Source: an uncultured Clostridia bacterium
GTDB lineage: Bacteria; Bacillota; Clostridia; Oscillospirales; Oscillospiraceae
Reading direction: 5' to 3'
DNA: 64,000 bases
Assembly: GCA_947644595.1 (NCBI GenBank)
Contig: CANSAE010000005.1
Span: 114,447-178,446 of the forward strand
A program made the translations under genes and the position numbers. A model generated the notes under the pieces. That model was given only the letters and a program-made list of their open reading frames with translations. It was not told where the DNA came from and ran no database searches. Shown piece after piece: positions 49,515 through 57,815 of the stretch. Positions within the stretch are counted from its first letter, which is position 1. Every line of letters starts with the position of its first letter.

Positions 49515-49985
49515 ATGGAGAAAAGCCGCTTTATCCTGTTTACAGGGCTCATCAACAGCGTGACGAAGTCCATCCAGGCCATGAAGATGATGAAAATGGA
49601 GCGCTACGGTCTGTCCGCGGCCCATACCAACTGCCTGTGCCGTCTGGCGGAAGCGCCGGAGGGACTGACCCAGGGAGAGTTGGCGGAGCTGGAGACCATG
49701 GACAAAGCTCAGATATCCCGGGTACTGCGGGAACTGGAAGAAAAGGGCTATGCCGCCCGATCCGGGGAAGGTGCATATAAGCGGCGCTGGCGGCTCACAC
49801 CCTTGGGCGTGGAGACCACAGAAGAAATGGAGCGCATCCTGCTGGGGCTGAACGAGTTTGTCAGCCGGGAAATTCCCGAGGAAGATCTGGAGGTCTTTTA
49901 CCGCACCATGCGCACCATTGCGGAAAATATCACCGGAGCGGAGGCTCTGATGGAAGCGGGAAAGGAATCATTGTTGTATGAGTAA
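49515..49985 (+). CDS. MarR family transcriptional regulator
   Basis: A 156-aa protein with a winged HTH (LTQGELAELETMDKAQISRVLRELEEKGYAARSG) and flanking dimerisation helices, the standard MarR layout. It starts after a GGAGGGG SD. The gene overlaps the next one by 8 nt (ATGAGTAA), so the regulator and the hydrolase are co-translated. An effector for the hydrolase operon (for example a bile salt, fatty acid or acyl-homoserine-type amide) could relieve repression. Confidence 0.93.
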   Translation: MEKSRFILFTGLINSVTKSIQAMKMMKMERYGLSAAHTNCLCRLAEAPEGLTQGELAELETMDKAQISRVLRELEEKGYAARSGEGAYKRRWRLTPLGVETTEEMERILLGLNEFVSREIPEEDLEVFYRTMRTIAENITGAEALMEAGKESLLYE

Positions 49986-51030
49986 AAGCAAAAAAATCCT
50001 CAAGGTTGTCGCCTGTGTTCTGGCGGCGGCGCTGATCTTGGCCCTGCTGGGGGCATGGCTGATGTTCCGAAAGGAGCTTGTGACATTGAATTCCATTGAA
50101 AAGCTGGATGATGCGCCGTTTTATGTGATGGACTATCAGGCGGACTACGGTCTGGACGAATTTCTGGAGCAGGGCGCGTCCAGTGACCGGGAGCTGAGCG
50201 CTTTTGTCATCCAAAAGCTGATGAAGGGCCTGCCGGTGACCATCACCCTGCCGGATCTGAGCTGCTCCACCTTCAATGCCCGGCTGGCCGACGGCGACGC
50301 GGTGTTCGGCCGGAATTTCGACAACCCCTACAAGCCATGCATGCTGGTCCACACGGACCCGGAAAACGGATACGAGTCCATTTCCATGGTGAACCTAGGC
50401 TATGTGGGTTACGGGGACGATTACGTGCCCGAGGGCTTCAAAAACAGCATTTTGAGTCTGGCGGCGCCCTATATCCCTCTGGACGGCGTGAATGAAAAAG
50501 GCCTTTCCATCGGCGTTTTGCAGCTGGATGTGGCGCCCACCCATCAGGACAACGGAAAGACCGACATCACCACGTCTTCCGCCATCCGCATGGTGCTGGA
50601 CAAAGCTGCCACCGTGGATGAGGCGGTAGCCCTGCTGGAGCAGTACGATATGCACGCCTCCGCCAATAGCTGCTTCCACTTTCAAATTGCCGACGCCAAT
50701 GGAGACAGTGTCATCGTAGAATATGTGGACAACGTGTTTTCCCTGGTGGAGCCCACGAAGGACTTCCAGTGGTGCACCAATTTCTTTCTGACGCCGGGGG
50801 AATGGTACAACACCGGCAAGGGGCAGGACCGCTATGAAATTTTGGAGCGGCGCCTGACGGAAGCGGACGGCGTGCTGGCGGATGAGGCCGCGGCCATGGA
50901 CTGCCTGGAAGCGGCGGCCCAGGAGTCCACCTTCTGGTCCGCAGTATACAACAACACCACCGCCGCCGTGGAGCTGAGTCTGCATGGAAATTTTGACCGG
51001 ACTTACCGCTTTACGCTGAAGGATTGGTGA
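49978..51030 (+). CDS. Membrane-anchored Ntn-hydrolase of the linear-amide C-N hydrolase/choloylglycine hydrolase type
   Basis: A 350-aa protein. An N-terminal membrane anchor (about 8-30, VVACVLAAALILALLGAWLMF) is followed by a pro-segment, the candidate nucleophile Cys96 in SCSTFNARLADGD, and VFGRNFDNPY, SIGVLQLD and SCFHFQIADANGDSVIVEY, which match the active-site region of penicillin V acylase/bile-salt-hydrolase relatives and acyl-CoA:isopenicillin acyltransferases. Autocleavage before Cys96 is expected. It probably hydrolyses amide-linked acyl groups outside the cell. Overlap with the MarR gene suggests substrate-responsive control. Confidence 0.82.
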   Translation: MSKSKKILKVVACVLAAALILALLGAWLMFRKELVTLNSIEKLDDAPFYVMDYQADYGLDEFLEQGASSDRELSAFVIQKLMKGLPVTITLPDLSCSTFNARLADGDAVFGRNFDNPYKPCMLVHTDPENGYESISMVNLGYVGYGDDYVPEGFKNSILSLAAPYIPLDGVNEKGLSIGVLQLDVAPTHQDNGKTDITTSSAIRMVLDKAATVDEAVALLEQYDMHASANSCFHFQIADANGDSVIVEYVDNVFSLVEPTKDFQWCTNFFLTPGEWYNTGKGQDRYEILERRLTEADGVLADEAAAMDCLEAAAQESTFWSAVYNNTTAAVELSLHGNFDRTYRFTLKDW

Positions 51031-51097
51031 GAACCCCATTTTCTTTTGCACGGATTTGTGCTACACTGGTACAAATCGGAGTGAAGGGGAGTATACC

Positions 51098-52363
51098 ATG
51101 GCAAAATTGGATTTTTTACAGGGCATGAAGGTCATCGACTTGTCCACTTTTGTGGCGGGGCCCACCTGCGCGAAAATTTTGGGGGAATACGGTGCCGACG
51201 TCATCCGCATCGAGCCCCATATCGGCGATTCCGTGCGGTACGTGGCTCGGCAGTTGATGGGCGTGATGACCGGGGATAACCCGTTTTATGACACCGTCAA
51301 CGGCAACAAGCGGCAGATCTGTGTGGAGACCCGCACGGCCGAGGGGCTGGAAATTCTCCACAGCCTGCTGGCGGATGCGGATGTGTTCGTGTGCAATATG
51401 CGCAAGTCCCAGGCGGAAAAGTCCGGTCTGGATTGGGAGAGCATCCACGCCAGATATCCACGCATCATCTATGCCAACGTGACCGGGTACGGCACCAAGG
51501 GGCCCTTTGAGACCCGGGCCGGCTTTGACAATACGGCCTTTCATTCCCGTACGGGGCTGAACTGCGCCACTCTCCCGCCGGAGCAGCCGCCCACGGAGGC
51601 CTACACCGGCATCGGCGACATCCCCACGGGCACCTATCTGGCCATGGGCGTCATCGCTGCCTATGTGAAAGCCCGACGCACCGGGGTGGGTGAGTTCGTC
51701 ACCGCCAGCCTGTACGGCGCGGGGCTGTGGTCCGAGGTGTTCCCCGTGACCTTTGCCCAGGAGCCTTACAACGATATTTACCCCAAGCCCCGGAACGCCC
51801 GTCTGCTGCTGACCCAGAATTATCAGGACTGTAGCGGTCGCTGGTTCACTCTGAACACCGGCAACTGGGAAAAGGACTGGCCCAAACTGGCCCGGGGACT
51901 GGGCTTTGACGAGGAATTGGTGCGCAAAACCGACCGGCTCAACAATGCCCTGCCGGTGCACGGGGAGCTGTACGAGATGGTGCGCCAGGCCTTTTTGCAA
52001 AAGCCCTACGCAGAGTGGGACCCGTTTTTGATTGGCCTGGACATCTCCCACGACCTGTGCCAGACCTTCCGGGAGGTCATCACCGACGAGGTGGCCATCG
52101 GCGCAGACTTATTGCAACCGGTGCACTATGAAGAAAGCGGCACGGAGGTGCGTCTGGTGCGCAGCCCCGTGCAGTTCGGCATGGGTCCCGCGGAGACTGT
52201 GCCCGCCCGGCCCGTGGGGGCGGATACCCTGGCGGTGCTGCGGGAATGCGGCTATACGGAAGAAAAAATTGCCTGGCTGAAGGGGCAGAAAGTCATCGGC
52301 ATGGCTGGGGACCCGGACGTCCACCACCGAAGCTGGGACAGTAAATTCGGAAAAGGAACGTAA
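51098..52363 (+). CDS. CaiB/BaiF family (class III) CoA-transferase
   Basis: A 421-aa protein with MKVIDLSTFVAGPTCAKILGEYGADVIRIE at the N-terminus and RIIYANVTGYGTKGPF, DIPTGTYLAMGVIAAYV further on, typical of class III CoA-transferases; the catalytic Asp is probably in GIGDIPTG. It starts with AAGGGGAG 7 nt upstream. It lies 67 nt after the Ntn-hydrolase, so an amide-released acid could be activated to its CoA ester in the same pathway. Related enzymes include HadA/FldA and BaiF. The island copy at 38491 is a distant paralogue. Confidence 0.9.
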   Translation: MAKLDFLQGMKVIDLSTFVAGPTCAKILGEYGADVIRIEPHIGDSVRYVARQLMGVMTGDNPFYDTVNGNKRQICVETRTAEGLEILHSLLADADVFVCNMRKSQAEKSGLDWESIHARYPRIIYANVTGYGTKGPFETRAGFDNTAFHSRTGLNCATLPPEQPPTEAYTGIGDIPTGTYLAMGVIAAYVKARRTGVGEFVTASLYGAGLWSEVFPVTFAQEPYNDIYPKPRNARLLLTQNYQDCSGRWFTLNTGNWEKDWPKLARGLGFDEELVRKTDRLNNALPVHGELYEMVRQAFLQKPYAEWDPFLIGLDISHDLCQTFREVITDEVAIGADLLQPVHYEESGTEVRLVRSPVQFGMGPAETVPARPVGADTLAVLRECGYTEEKIAWLKGQKVIGMAGDPDVHHRSWDSKFGKGT

Positions 52364-52368
52364 TAGAT

Positions 52369-53220
52369 ATGGCGATTCAATTTGTAATCGACTCCGCATC
52401 GGATTTTGACCGTCAGGAGGCGGAGACGCTGGGACTTTGCTTTCTGCCTCTGACCATTGAGTGGGAGGGCAAGATCTACCGGGACCAGCTGGATATTTCC
52501 AGCCAGGAATTTTACGAAAAGCTGGTGGAAACCGACACGTTGCCCACCACGGCGCAGCTGTCACCCAATGATTACGGCGAGGCCTTTGCCCGGCTCACGG
52601 CCAATGGGGACACAGTGGTGGTCATTGCCCTGTCATCGAAGCTGTCCGGTACCTGCCAGAGCGCAGTCATCGCCGCGGCGGACTACCCCGGCAAGGTACT
52701 GGTGGTGGACAGCCGGAATGTGACCATGGGGGAGCAGCTTCTCATTCGCTACGCCCTGCACCTGCGGGGGCAGGGACTGGACGCGCCAGCCTTGGTGGGT
52801 GAGCTGGAGCGGGCCCGGGAGCGCATCCGGGTTATCGCGGCAGTGGATACTTTGGAATATCTCAAGCGGGGCGGCCGGGTGTCATCGGTCACGGCCTTTG
52901 CCGGCATGCTGCTAGGTATCAAGCCCGTGGTGGCGGTCATCGACGGAGAAGTGGAGGTCATCGGCAAGGCCCGGGGATCCAAAAAGGCCAACAATCTGCT
53001 GTGTGAGCTCATCGAGCAGCACGGCGGCGTGGATTTCTCCATGCCCTATGTATTGGGCTTTACCGGCATGAGCGACGCTATGCTGCAAAAATACATTGCG
53101 GACAGCGCCCACCTCTGGCAGGGCCAGACGGACAGCCTCCCTGTTACCGCCATCGGAAGCGTCATCGGTACCCACGTGGGCCCCGGCGCGGTCGGCGTGG
53201 CGTTTTTCTCCAAGGAGTAA
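52369..53220 (+). CDS. DegV family protein (fatty-acid-binding)
   Basis: A 283-aa protein that matches DegV over its full length: VIDSASDFD at the N-terminus, LPTTAQLSP, ALSSKLSGTCQSA, VDSRNVTMGEQ and the C-terminal GSVIGTHVGPGAVGVAF. In Firmicutes such proteins (FakB) bind a fatty acid for phosphorylation by FakA. The gene is 5 nt downstream of the CoA-transferase and is probably in the same transcript. The bound lipid cannot be predicted. Confidence 0.93.
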   Translation: MAIQFVIDSASDFDRQEAETLGLCFLPLTIEWEGKIYRDQLDISSQEFYEKLVETDTLPTTAQLSPNDYGEAFARLTANGDTVVVIALSSKLSGTCQSAVIAAADYPGKVLVVDSRNVTMGEQLLIRYALHLRGQGLDAPALVGELERARERIRVIAAVDTLEYLKRGGRVSSVTAFAGMLLGIKPVVAVIDGEVEVIGKARGSKKANNLLCELIEQHGGVDFSMPYVLGFTGMSDAMLQKYIADSAHLWQGQTDSLPVTAIGSVIGTHVGPGAVGVAFFSKE

Positions 53221-53236
53221 GGGCGCGGTATCGATT

Positions 53237-53424
53237 ATGATGCCCAAGGGGCATCATTTCCGGGACGAGGGGATCGTCTGCCATGGGGATGGGCAGAAAT
53301 TATATGCGGTGAAAGTCCTTGCTGGCCGGCCATACAGGAGGAATGTGTTCAGATGATCGATTCACAGGACTGGAATCGGCTGTGCGACGACGTTTTGCGC
53401 CTGATCCAAATCCGCAGAAGATGA
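53237..53424 (+). CDS. Two short coupled ORFs (39 and 23 codons)
   Basis: ORF 1 (53237-53356) begins MMPKGHHFRDEG and ORF 2 (53353-53424) reads MIDSQDWNRLCDDVLRL; they overlap as ATGA, and ACAGGAGG precedes ORF 2. They end just before the terminator. I recognise neither. They may be remnants of a longer gene or real small proteins. Confidence 0.35.
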
Positions 53425-53428
53425 TGAA

Positions 53429-53468
53429 TAAAAAACACTCCCGACCGTAGGTCGGGAGTGTTTTTTAT
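53429..53468 (+). terminator. Terminator shared by degV operon and pepV
   Basis: AAAAAACACTCCCGAC and GTCGGGAGTGTTTTTT form a long stem with loop CGTAG. It is flanked by A- and T-runs, so it works in both directions between the convergent genes. Confidence 0.9.
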
Positions 53469-54739
53469 TCCAAATTTGCCAGCAACTCAATGGTCCGGCG
53501 GTAAATTTCCTGGGCCTGGAGCAGGTCGTCCAGAAGGATGTACTCATCCTTCTCATGCTCCGTGCACTCCCGGCCGGGCCGCATGGGACCGAAGGCCACA
53601 ATGCCCGGCATGGCCCGGGCATAGGTCCCGCCGCCGATGACCTTGGGCTGGGAATCGTCCCCTGTGACGGTGCGGTAGACCGCCATCATGGCCTGAATGA
53701 CCTTGCCGTTTTTGTCCAGATACACGGGGGCCATGTCCTTGGTGCAGGCCACTGCGATGCCGTAGGACGCGCAGGCGGCCTCCAGCGCGGACTGCACCTG
53801 CTCTCGAGTGAAGGTGACCGGGTTGCGGATGTCCAGCGACAGCACGATGCGGTCTGCCTCCGTGCGGATAAGACCCACGTTCAGGGTGAGCGGTCCGCTC
53901 TCCGCGTCGGAAAACGCGCACCCCAAACGCTCTCCGTGGAGGTCAAAACCGATGTGGGTCTGGTAAAAGTCCACCAGTGAGCTTTGTATGCCCCGGTGTG
54001 CCAGAGCCTCCATCATGGCGCTGATGGCGTTTTTCCCCTTTTCCGGGGTGCTGGCATGGGCGGACGCGCCTGTGGTCGTGAAGGCCGTGGGGCCTTCGCT
54101 TTCGGGGAATGCAGCGGTACATGCTGCCGGCACCATGTTCATGGCCTCGCCGCCCGCAATGGACAACAACCCGCTTTGTTCCATGGGGATGGACAGCTCG
54201 AAGTTCAGGATGCCCTTTTCCCCGTACAATGCGGGGAAATCCGCATCCGGGGTGAAACCGAACACCGGCAGCTGTTCGTGGGCTTTGTACCACTCCATGT
54301 CGTCCCAGCGGCTGGTCTCCTCACTCTGGCCGAAAATGAGCCGCACCCGGCGCTTCAGAGGTACGCCGGCATCCTGCACGTCCTTCATGGCGAACAGGGC
54401 CGCCAGGGTGGGGCCCTTGTCGTCAATGGCGCCCCGGCCGTAGAGGCGCTCCCCGCAGATTTCGCCCTTGGGATCGTGGGTCCAGCCATCGCCCACGGGC
54501 ACTACGTCCAGATGCCCCAGAATGCCCACGAGTTCGTCGCCCTGTCCGATTTCCGCCCAGGCCACCTTGCCGTCCCGGTTCACGGTGCGGATGCCCAGAT
54601 CCTGGCACAGGTCCAAAACATAGGCAAGGGCCTTGGCCGGGCCGGTGCCGTAGGGCATTTCCGGCGTGGGGTCCGTCATGGCCACGCTTTCAATAGCCAT
54701 CAGGCCGCACAGAGCCTCCAAAAATTGCTGTTTTTCCAT
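53465..54739 (-). CDS. pepV: M20 family dipeptidase PepV
   Basis: A 424-aa zinc metallopeptidase. HLDVVPVGDGW near residue 85 carries the first metal His, GRGAIDDKGP the next ligand Asp, and SEETSRWDDM the catalytic/ligand Glu region; the last His/Glu block is near the C-terminus. Length and layout match PepV. The start at 54739 has CGGAGGTTC as SD. It cleaves dipeptides in the cytoplasm and so supplies amino acids. It is probably a single gene with the shared terminator downstream. Confidence 0.9.
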   Translation of the reverse strand: MEKQQFLEALCGLMAIESVAMTDPTPEMPYGTGPAKALAYVLDLCQDLGIRTVNRDGKVAWAEIGQGDELVGILGHLDVVPVGDGWTHDPKGEICGERLYGRGAIDDKGPTLAALFAMKDVQDAGVPLKRRVRLIFGQSEETSRWDDMEWYKAHEQLPVFGFTPDADFPALYGEKGILNFELSIPMEQSGLLSIAGGEAMNMVPAACTAAFPESEGPTAFTTTGASAHASTPEKGKNAISAMMEALAHRGIQSSLVDFYQTHIGFDLHGERLGCAFSDAESGPLTLNVGLIRTEADRIVLSLDIRNPVTFTREQVQSALEAACASYGIAVACTKDMAPVYLDKNGKVIQAMMAVYRTVTGDDSQPKVIGGGTYARAMPGIVAFGPMRPGRECTEHEKDEYILLDDLLQAQEIYRRTIELLANLE

Positions 54740-54760
54740 AAGAACCTCCGTAAATATCAC

Positions 54761-54786
54761 AGATGCCAGCCGTTCGGCTGGCATCT
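54761..54786. other. Perfect hairpin in front of pepV
   Basis: AGATGCCAGCCG and CGGCTGGCATCT form a 12-bp stem with loop TT. There is no T-run on either side, so it is not a clear terminator. It would be in the pepV leader. Confidence 0.4.
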
Positions 54787-54931
54787 GAAAATATGAAAAA
54801 AGCTTCGCAGAATTCGCCATTGCGATGGCGAACAAAATAAAACGATTTTTTGCCCGGGTTCGCCGGGGAAAAAATACTTCTCACGCAGCGAACGAGCACT
54901 CAGGGTGCGCAGAGCGGAGTGCAAGCCAGTT

Positions 54932-54957
54932 CGAAAAAGCCCACGGGCTTTTTCGAA
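54932..54957 (-). terminator. Terminator of the S1-domain gene
   Basis: On the minus strand AAAAAGCCC and GGGCTTTTT form a stem followed by CG. It starts 1-2 nt after the stop codon and is palindromic to the outer TTCGAA. Confidence 0.7.
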
Positions 54958-55413
54958 TTATTTGCGGCGTTTGGAGCGGTGGTCCGCGTACATCTTATTA
55001 TCCGCGATGCGGCTGTCCGACTGTTTCATAAATTCCTTGAGCTTATCCTCAAAGCTGGAATCGCCGGTGGGGCCGGATACCTGACCGCGGGGCGCCTCCC
55101 GTTTGGGCGGCGCAGTGCGGTGTTGGGGCGGACGCTCTCCGCCTTCGGCGCTCCGGGGCCTGAATTGCCGGGGTGGTGCCGGCTGTGTTTGCTTGATGGA
55201 AAGGTTCACCTTTCCTCCCTCGCCGATGCCGATGACTTTGACCTTGACGGTCTCGCCCTCTTTCACGAATTCACTGACTTCATTAACATAAGTATTTGCG
55301 ATTTCCGAAATATGCACCAGGCCATTTCTTCCGTCCGGCATGGCGACAAAGGCGCCGAATTTTGTGATGCCGGTCACTTTTCCTTCAAAAATTTCCCCAA
55401 CTTCCAACTGCAT
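54958..55413 (-). CDS. S1 RNA-binding domain protein (YabR/GSP13-like)
   Basis: A 151-aa protein with an N-terminal S1 domain (1-73, EVGEIFEGKVTGITKFGAFV, LVHISEIANTYV, VKVKVIGIGEGGKVNLSIK) and a Pro/Arg-rich tail with a basic C-terminus. This is the YabR/general-stress-protein-13 layout. It follows divIC with 45 nt between, as in many Clostridia. It binds RNA or ribosomes and may fine-tune translation in stress. Confidence 0.9.
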   Translation of the reverse strand: MQLEVGEIFEGKVTGITKFGAFVAMPDGRNGLVHISEIANTYVNEVSEFVKEGETVKVKVIGIGEGGKVNLSIKQTQPAPPRQFRPRSAEGGERPPQHRTAPPKREAPRGQVSGPTGDSSFEDKLKEFMKQSDSRIADNKMYADHRSKRRK

Positions 55414-55458
55414 GAAACCTTTTGCTCCCCCTGCTCTCGTTTGTATTGTTTCTTTCTC

Positions 55459-55764
55459 TCAATGACTGATGTCATAAAAAATCTTTTCACCGGGTTTGAC
55501 CAGCCCAAGCTTTGCCCGGGCAATCTGCTCAATGGTCTCGGGATCGTCTTTGTGTTCGATCTCGTAATCCAACTGGGCGTTTGCCTGCGTTGCGTCCTCC
55601 ACTTGCTGGGTCAGGGTGTTGAGATTCTGCTGCGCCTCGGCGATGTTTGCCCGCACGTCGATGATGTTGTACACCGCGTACACGATCATGACCAGAATCA
55701 GCAGTTTCGTAAGAAACCCGGCTTTCTTGAATTTCACGGGCCGTCGCCCCCTTCCCATCGGCAT
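55459..55764 (-). CDS. divIC: Septum formation initiator DivIC/FtsB
   Basis: A protein of about 101 aa. A basic N-terminus, one membrane helix (about 18-35, TKLLILVMIVYAVYNII), a coiled coil (ANIAEAQQNLNTLTQQVEDATQ) and the C-terminal domain with DDPETIEQIARAKLGLVKPGE, all typical of DivIC. It bridges to FtsL and is needed for division. The start is uncertain (55764 or 55758; weak SDs), and the frame of yabQ overlaps its 5' half. Confidence 0.88.
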   Translation of the reverse strand: MPMGRGRRPVKFKKAGFLTKLLILVMIVYAVYNIIDVRANIAEAQQNLNTLTQQVEDATQANAQLDYEIEHKDDPETIEQIARAKLGLVKPGEKIFYDISH

Positions 55765-56224
55765 TTGGCGTCTGTCCCTGGGGCAAACTACCACGCTTTC
55801 TATTTATTGTAAACCAATGTTTCCGATTTGGGAAGAACTTTTTTTGTGTTTTTGCAAATTTTTTCCCACGCAGCCAGGCAATTTTCAGGGGCTTGACCAG
55901 AAAATGCCAGAATTTGGACAGAATCTCCAAGACTTTGCAGAACAGCGGCAGGATCGATGGGCTGAACATCAGCCGGTAGCTGATGCTGCCCAGTAGGGCA
56001 CAGCAGGCCATGAAGATTCGGATTTGGCCGCCGCCGAACCGCATCCCCAGAAAAAACAGGGTGCCGCAGACAAACAGCCAGAACAGGGCATCAGCCAAGT
56101 GGCTGATGCCCCGGGCACGCCTTTGCCGGCAGGCCCGCAAAAGGTCGTATACCAAGGCAATCAAAGTTCCTGCACCGAAGGAGACTGCTGCCTGGTACAA
56201 TTGAAACGTCAGCGGCAGACCCAT
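55529..56224 (-). CDS. yabQ: Spore cortex biosynthesis protein YabQ
   Basis: A protein of up to 231 aa. The N-terminal 150 residues with four hydrophobic segments (QLYQAAVSFGAGTLIALVYDLLRACRQ...) are YabQ. The Arg-rich C-terminal 80 residues overlap divIC in another frame by about 230 nt, which is longer than YabQ usually is; a short frameshift or a natural long overlap could explain that. It starts 1 nt after the yabP stop. It is needed with YabP for cortex formation in the mother cell. Confidence 0.8.
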   Translation of the reverse strand: MGLPLTFQLYQAAVSFGAGTLIALVYDLLRACRQRRARGISHLADALFWLFVCGTLFFLGMRFGGGQIRIFMACCALLGSISYRLMFSPSILPLFCKVLEILSKFWHFLVKPLKIAWLRGKKFAKTQKKFFPNRKHWFTINRKRGSLPQGQTPNADGKGATAREIQESRVSYETADSGHDRVRGVQHHRRAGKHRRGAAESQHPDPASGGRNAGKRPVGLRDRTQRRSRDH

Positions 56225-56225
56225 A

Positions 56226-56510
56226 TCAGCCAAACAGCCGGGACCAGAGGCTGCCGCCGCCGGACACTTCCTCATAACACAGCTCTGTAACCATACCGTC
56301 GATGGAAACTTCCCCGGAATCCAGGGTCAGCTTGCCGATGTGCAGACCGCTGCCCCGAACGATGAGATTGCCCTGGCTGGTGCGCATGGTGATCTCATCT
56401 TCATCAAAGCTGGACACATCCTCCACTCCGGTGATGGACAGCTTGCTGCGTTCCTCCATGATGACATGATGGGCCTTGGCGGGTGCCCGCAGTTTTTCTT
56501 CGTATGCCAT
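56226..56510 (-). CDS. yabP: Sporulation protein YabP
   Basis: A 94-aa protein with KLSITGVEDVSSFDEDEITMRTSQGNLIVRGSGLHIGKL, the YabP signature, and a C-terminal LWSRLFG. Start at 56510 with GGGGGG as SD. It is the first gene of yabP-yabQ-divIC-S1. YabP and YabQ are sigma-E-dependent spore cortex factors, so the host very likely forms spores. Confidence 0.92.
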   Translation of the reverse strand: MAYEEKLRAPAKAHHVIMEERSKLSITGVEDVSSFDEDEITMRTSQGNLIVRGSGLHIGKLTLDSGEVSIDGMVTELCYEEVSGGGSLWSRLFG

Positions 56511-56682
56511 TGTGATTCCCCCCTTGTGCGGCATTGATTCTTTACACTGTATGCGCCGGGATGTGAGGGTATGTCCCGGAACTCGTGTCTTGTTTTGGGA
56601 ACCTTTGTCGAAGGTCTTGACCGGGGCCCCGCCGGGGTCGTATCATCAGGACAAGACCGAACGATGCAAAGGAGGAAGGGCT

Positions 56683-57180
56683 ATGAAACGGGGACTGTTG
56701 TGTATTTTGTCCGCACTGCTGCTGATGGGAATGCTGTTTCGGGTGGGCTATCAAGTGGAGATCCGGGGAGAAGTCCTGCCGGGAGTCTATGCGCCGGCGG
56801 ATGTCCGGCAGAGTGCCGCCGATGCCCGCCGGGCCGCGGAGGAGATCTGCCGGGAGACGGAGGAAGCGCCTTTCCGATTGCTTCCGGTGCTGTGCGCCCG
56901 CCACACGCCGATGGACCGCGCCGCACTGACCCGCACGCTCCTGGGGGCCTATGAAGGCGTGGAGGCGATGTACGCAGTTTATGCCGGCGAGACCTGTATT
57001 GGGCTTACGGCGGACCCGGGACTGCCCGGGACCATCTATGACGAGCGCCTGGCCGCCCAGGCCATGACCGGGGTCCGGCCCTCCCGCTCTGTGACGATGA
57101 AGCGGGTGTTTACCTATCCGGAGGCAGCCACCGGCGTGATGGAGCTGAGCCGCGCCATGGGCGAGGCGGCGCTGTATTGA
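56683..57180 (+). CDS. Membrane-anchored or secreted protein of unknown family
   Basis: A 165-aa protein with an N-terminal hydrophobic segment (LLCILSALLLMGMLF) and a mature part of about 140 residues with Ala-rich helices and one region (EVLPGVYAPADVRQSAADARRAAEEICRE) like spaced heptads. No domain recognised. It has a strong AAAGGAGG SD and its own downstream hairpin, so it is a real gene. It is divergent from yabP. Confidence 0.75.
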   Translation: MKRGLLCILSALLLMGMLFRVGYQVEIRGEVLPGVYAPADVRQSAADARRAAEEICRETEEAPFRLLPVLCARHTPMDRAALTRTLLGAYEGVEAMYAVYAGETCIGLTADPGLPGTIYDERLAAQAMTGVRPSRSVTMKRVFTYPEAATGVMELSRAMGEAALY

Positions 57181-57254
57181 TTGCTTCGTCGCTTCGCAGA
57201 ATTCGGCGCAAATCGAGTGTGCCCGCGGGGGGTGCGCGAGCGAAGTGCAAAGAC

Positions 57255-57280
57255 AGCAGCAAGCGGAAGCGCTTGCTGCT
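57255..57280 (+). terminator. Terminator of the secreted-protein gene
   Basis: AGCAGCAAGCG and CGCTTGCTGCT form an 11-bp stem with loop GAAG, followed by ATAAAAATAAAA. The T-run is weak on this strand. Confidence 0.65.
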
Positions 57281-57288
57281 ATAAAAAT

Positions 57289-57322
57289 AAAATAAAGGCT
57301 GTCATTGACAGCCTTTATTTTA
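57289..57322 (-). terminator. Terminator of the 6S RNA gene
   Basis: On the minus strand, AAAATAAAGGCTGTCA and TGACAGCCTTTATTTT form a 16-bp stem with a T-rich tail (ATTTTTATAG). It lies 8 nt beyond the closing stem of the RNA. Confidence 0.8.
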
Positions 57323-57329
57323 AGATATT

Positions 57330-57519
57330 CCCGCACTGCCGTGGGGCCCAATTATAACCTGCACGACTCGGCAGGTGGATCGCCTCTCCATGGCTTCTCT
57401 GCTTCCAACGTCCAACCGGGCCCGAAGCCCGGCCGGGAGGCCTGCAATTCACCACAGAATATGGCATTCCTTATTAGAAATGTGGGTTTAAGAGGGCCAA
57501 AGTCCACGAACAGCGCAGG
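57330..57519 (-). ncRNA. ssrS: Candidate 6S RNA (SsrS)
   Basis: About 190 nt on the minus strand. The ends pair in a long closing stem (CCTGCGCTG..CGTGG..GGCCC with GGGCC..CCACG..CAGTGCGGG). An open bubble of about 20-30 nt on each side follows, and a stable apical hairpin around CCGGGCttcggGCCCGG. This is the shape and size of 6S RNA, which binds sigma-70/A RNA polymerase. GGGATAAT about 20 nt upstream may be the -10 region and a terminator follows. Structure alone supports it; an Infernal search would decide. Confidence 0.6.
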
Positions 57520-57587
57520 AAAAAGTCGAAAAAAATGATTATCCCAATTCGTTTTTGTGTTTCCAGTGTATAAAATACCATTGTCAA

Positions 57588-57815
57588 CTAGACTTCCCTT
57601 TTCGCTACAAGGTAGAACGAACTGGCAAGAACAGACCCAATGACTAAAGATATGACGCTTTTTAGAAAAATCATGTGGCGTATGCTTTCTTTAAAATAGG
57701 TCACCGCATCAGCAGCCAGTTTGATCCTCAACCCAGGAACTAAATAACAAAGGCCTACGTATGAAACGATAAAAACCACTATGAATATTGCAACAGATAC
57801 CATAATTCTTTTCAT
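57588..57815 (-). CDS. Small membrane protein with two helices
   Basis: A 75-aa protein with two hydrophobic segments (MVSVAIFIVVFIVSYVGLCY and MIFLKSVISLVIGSVLASSF) and a basic loop. Strong SD (AAGGAGG). It is unknown, single, and close to the 6S promoter. Confidence 0.7.
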   Translation of the reverse strand: MKRIMVSVAIFIVVFIVSYVGLCYLVPGLRIKLAADAVTYFKESIRHMIFLKSVISLVIGSVLASSFYLVAKREV

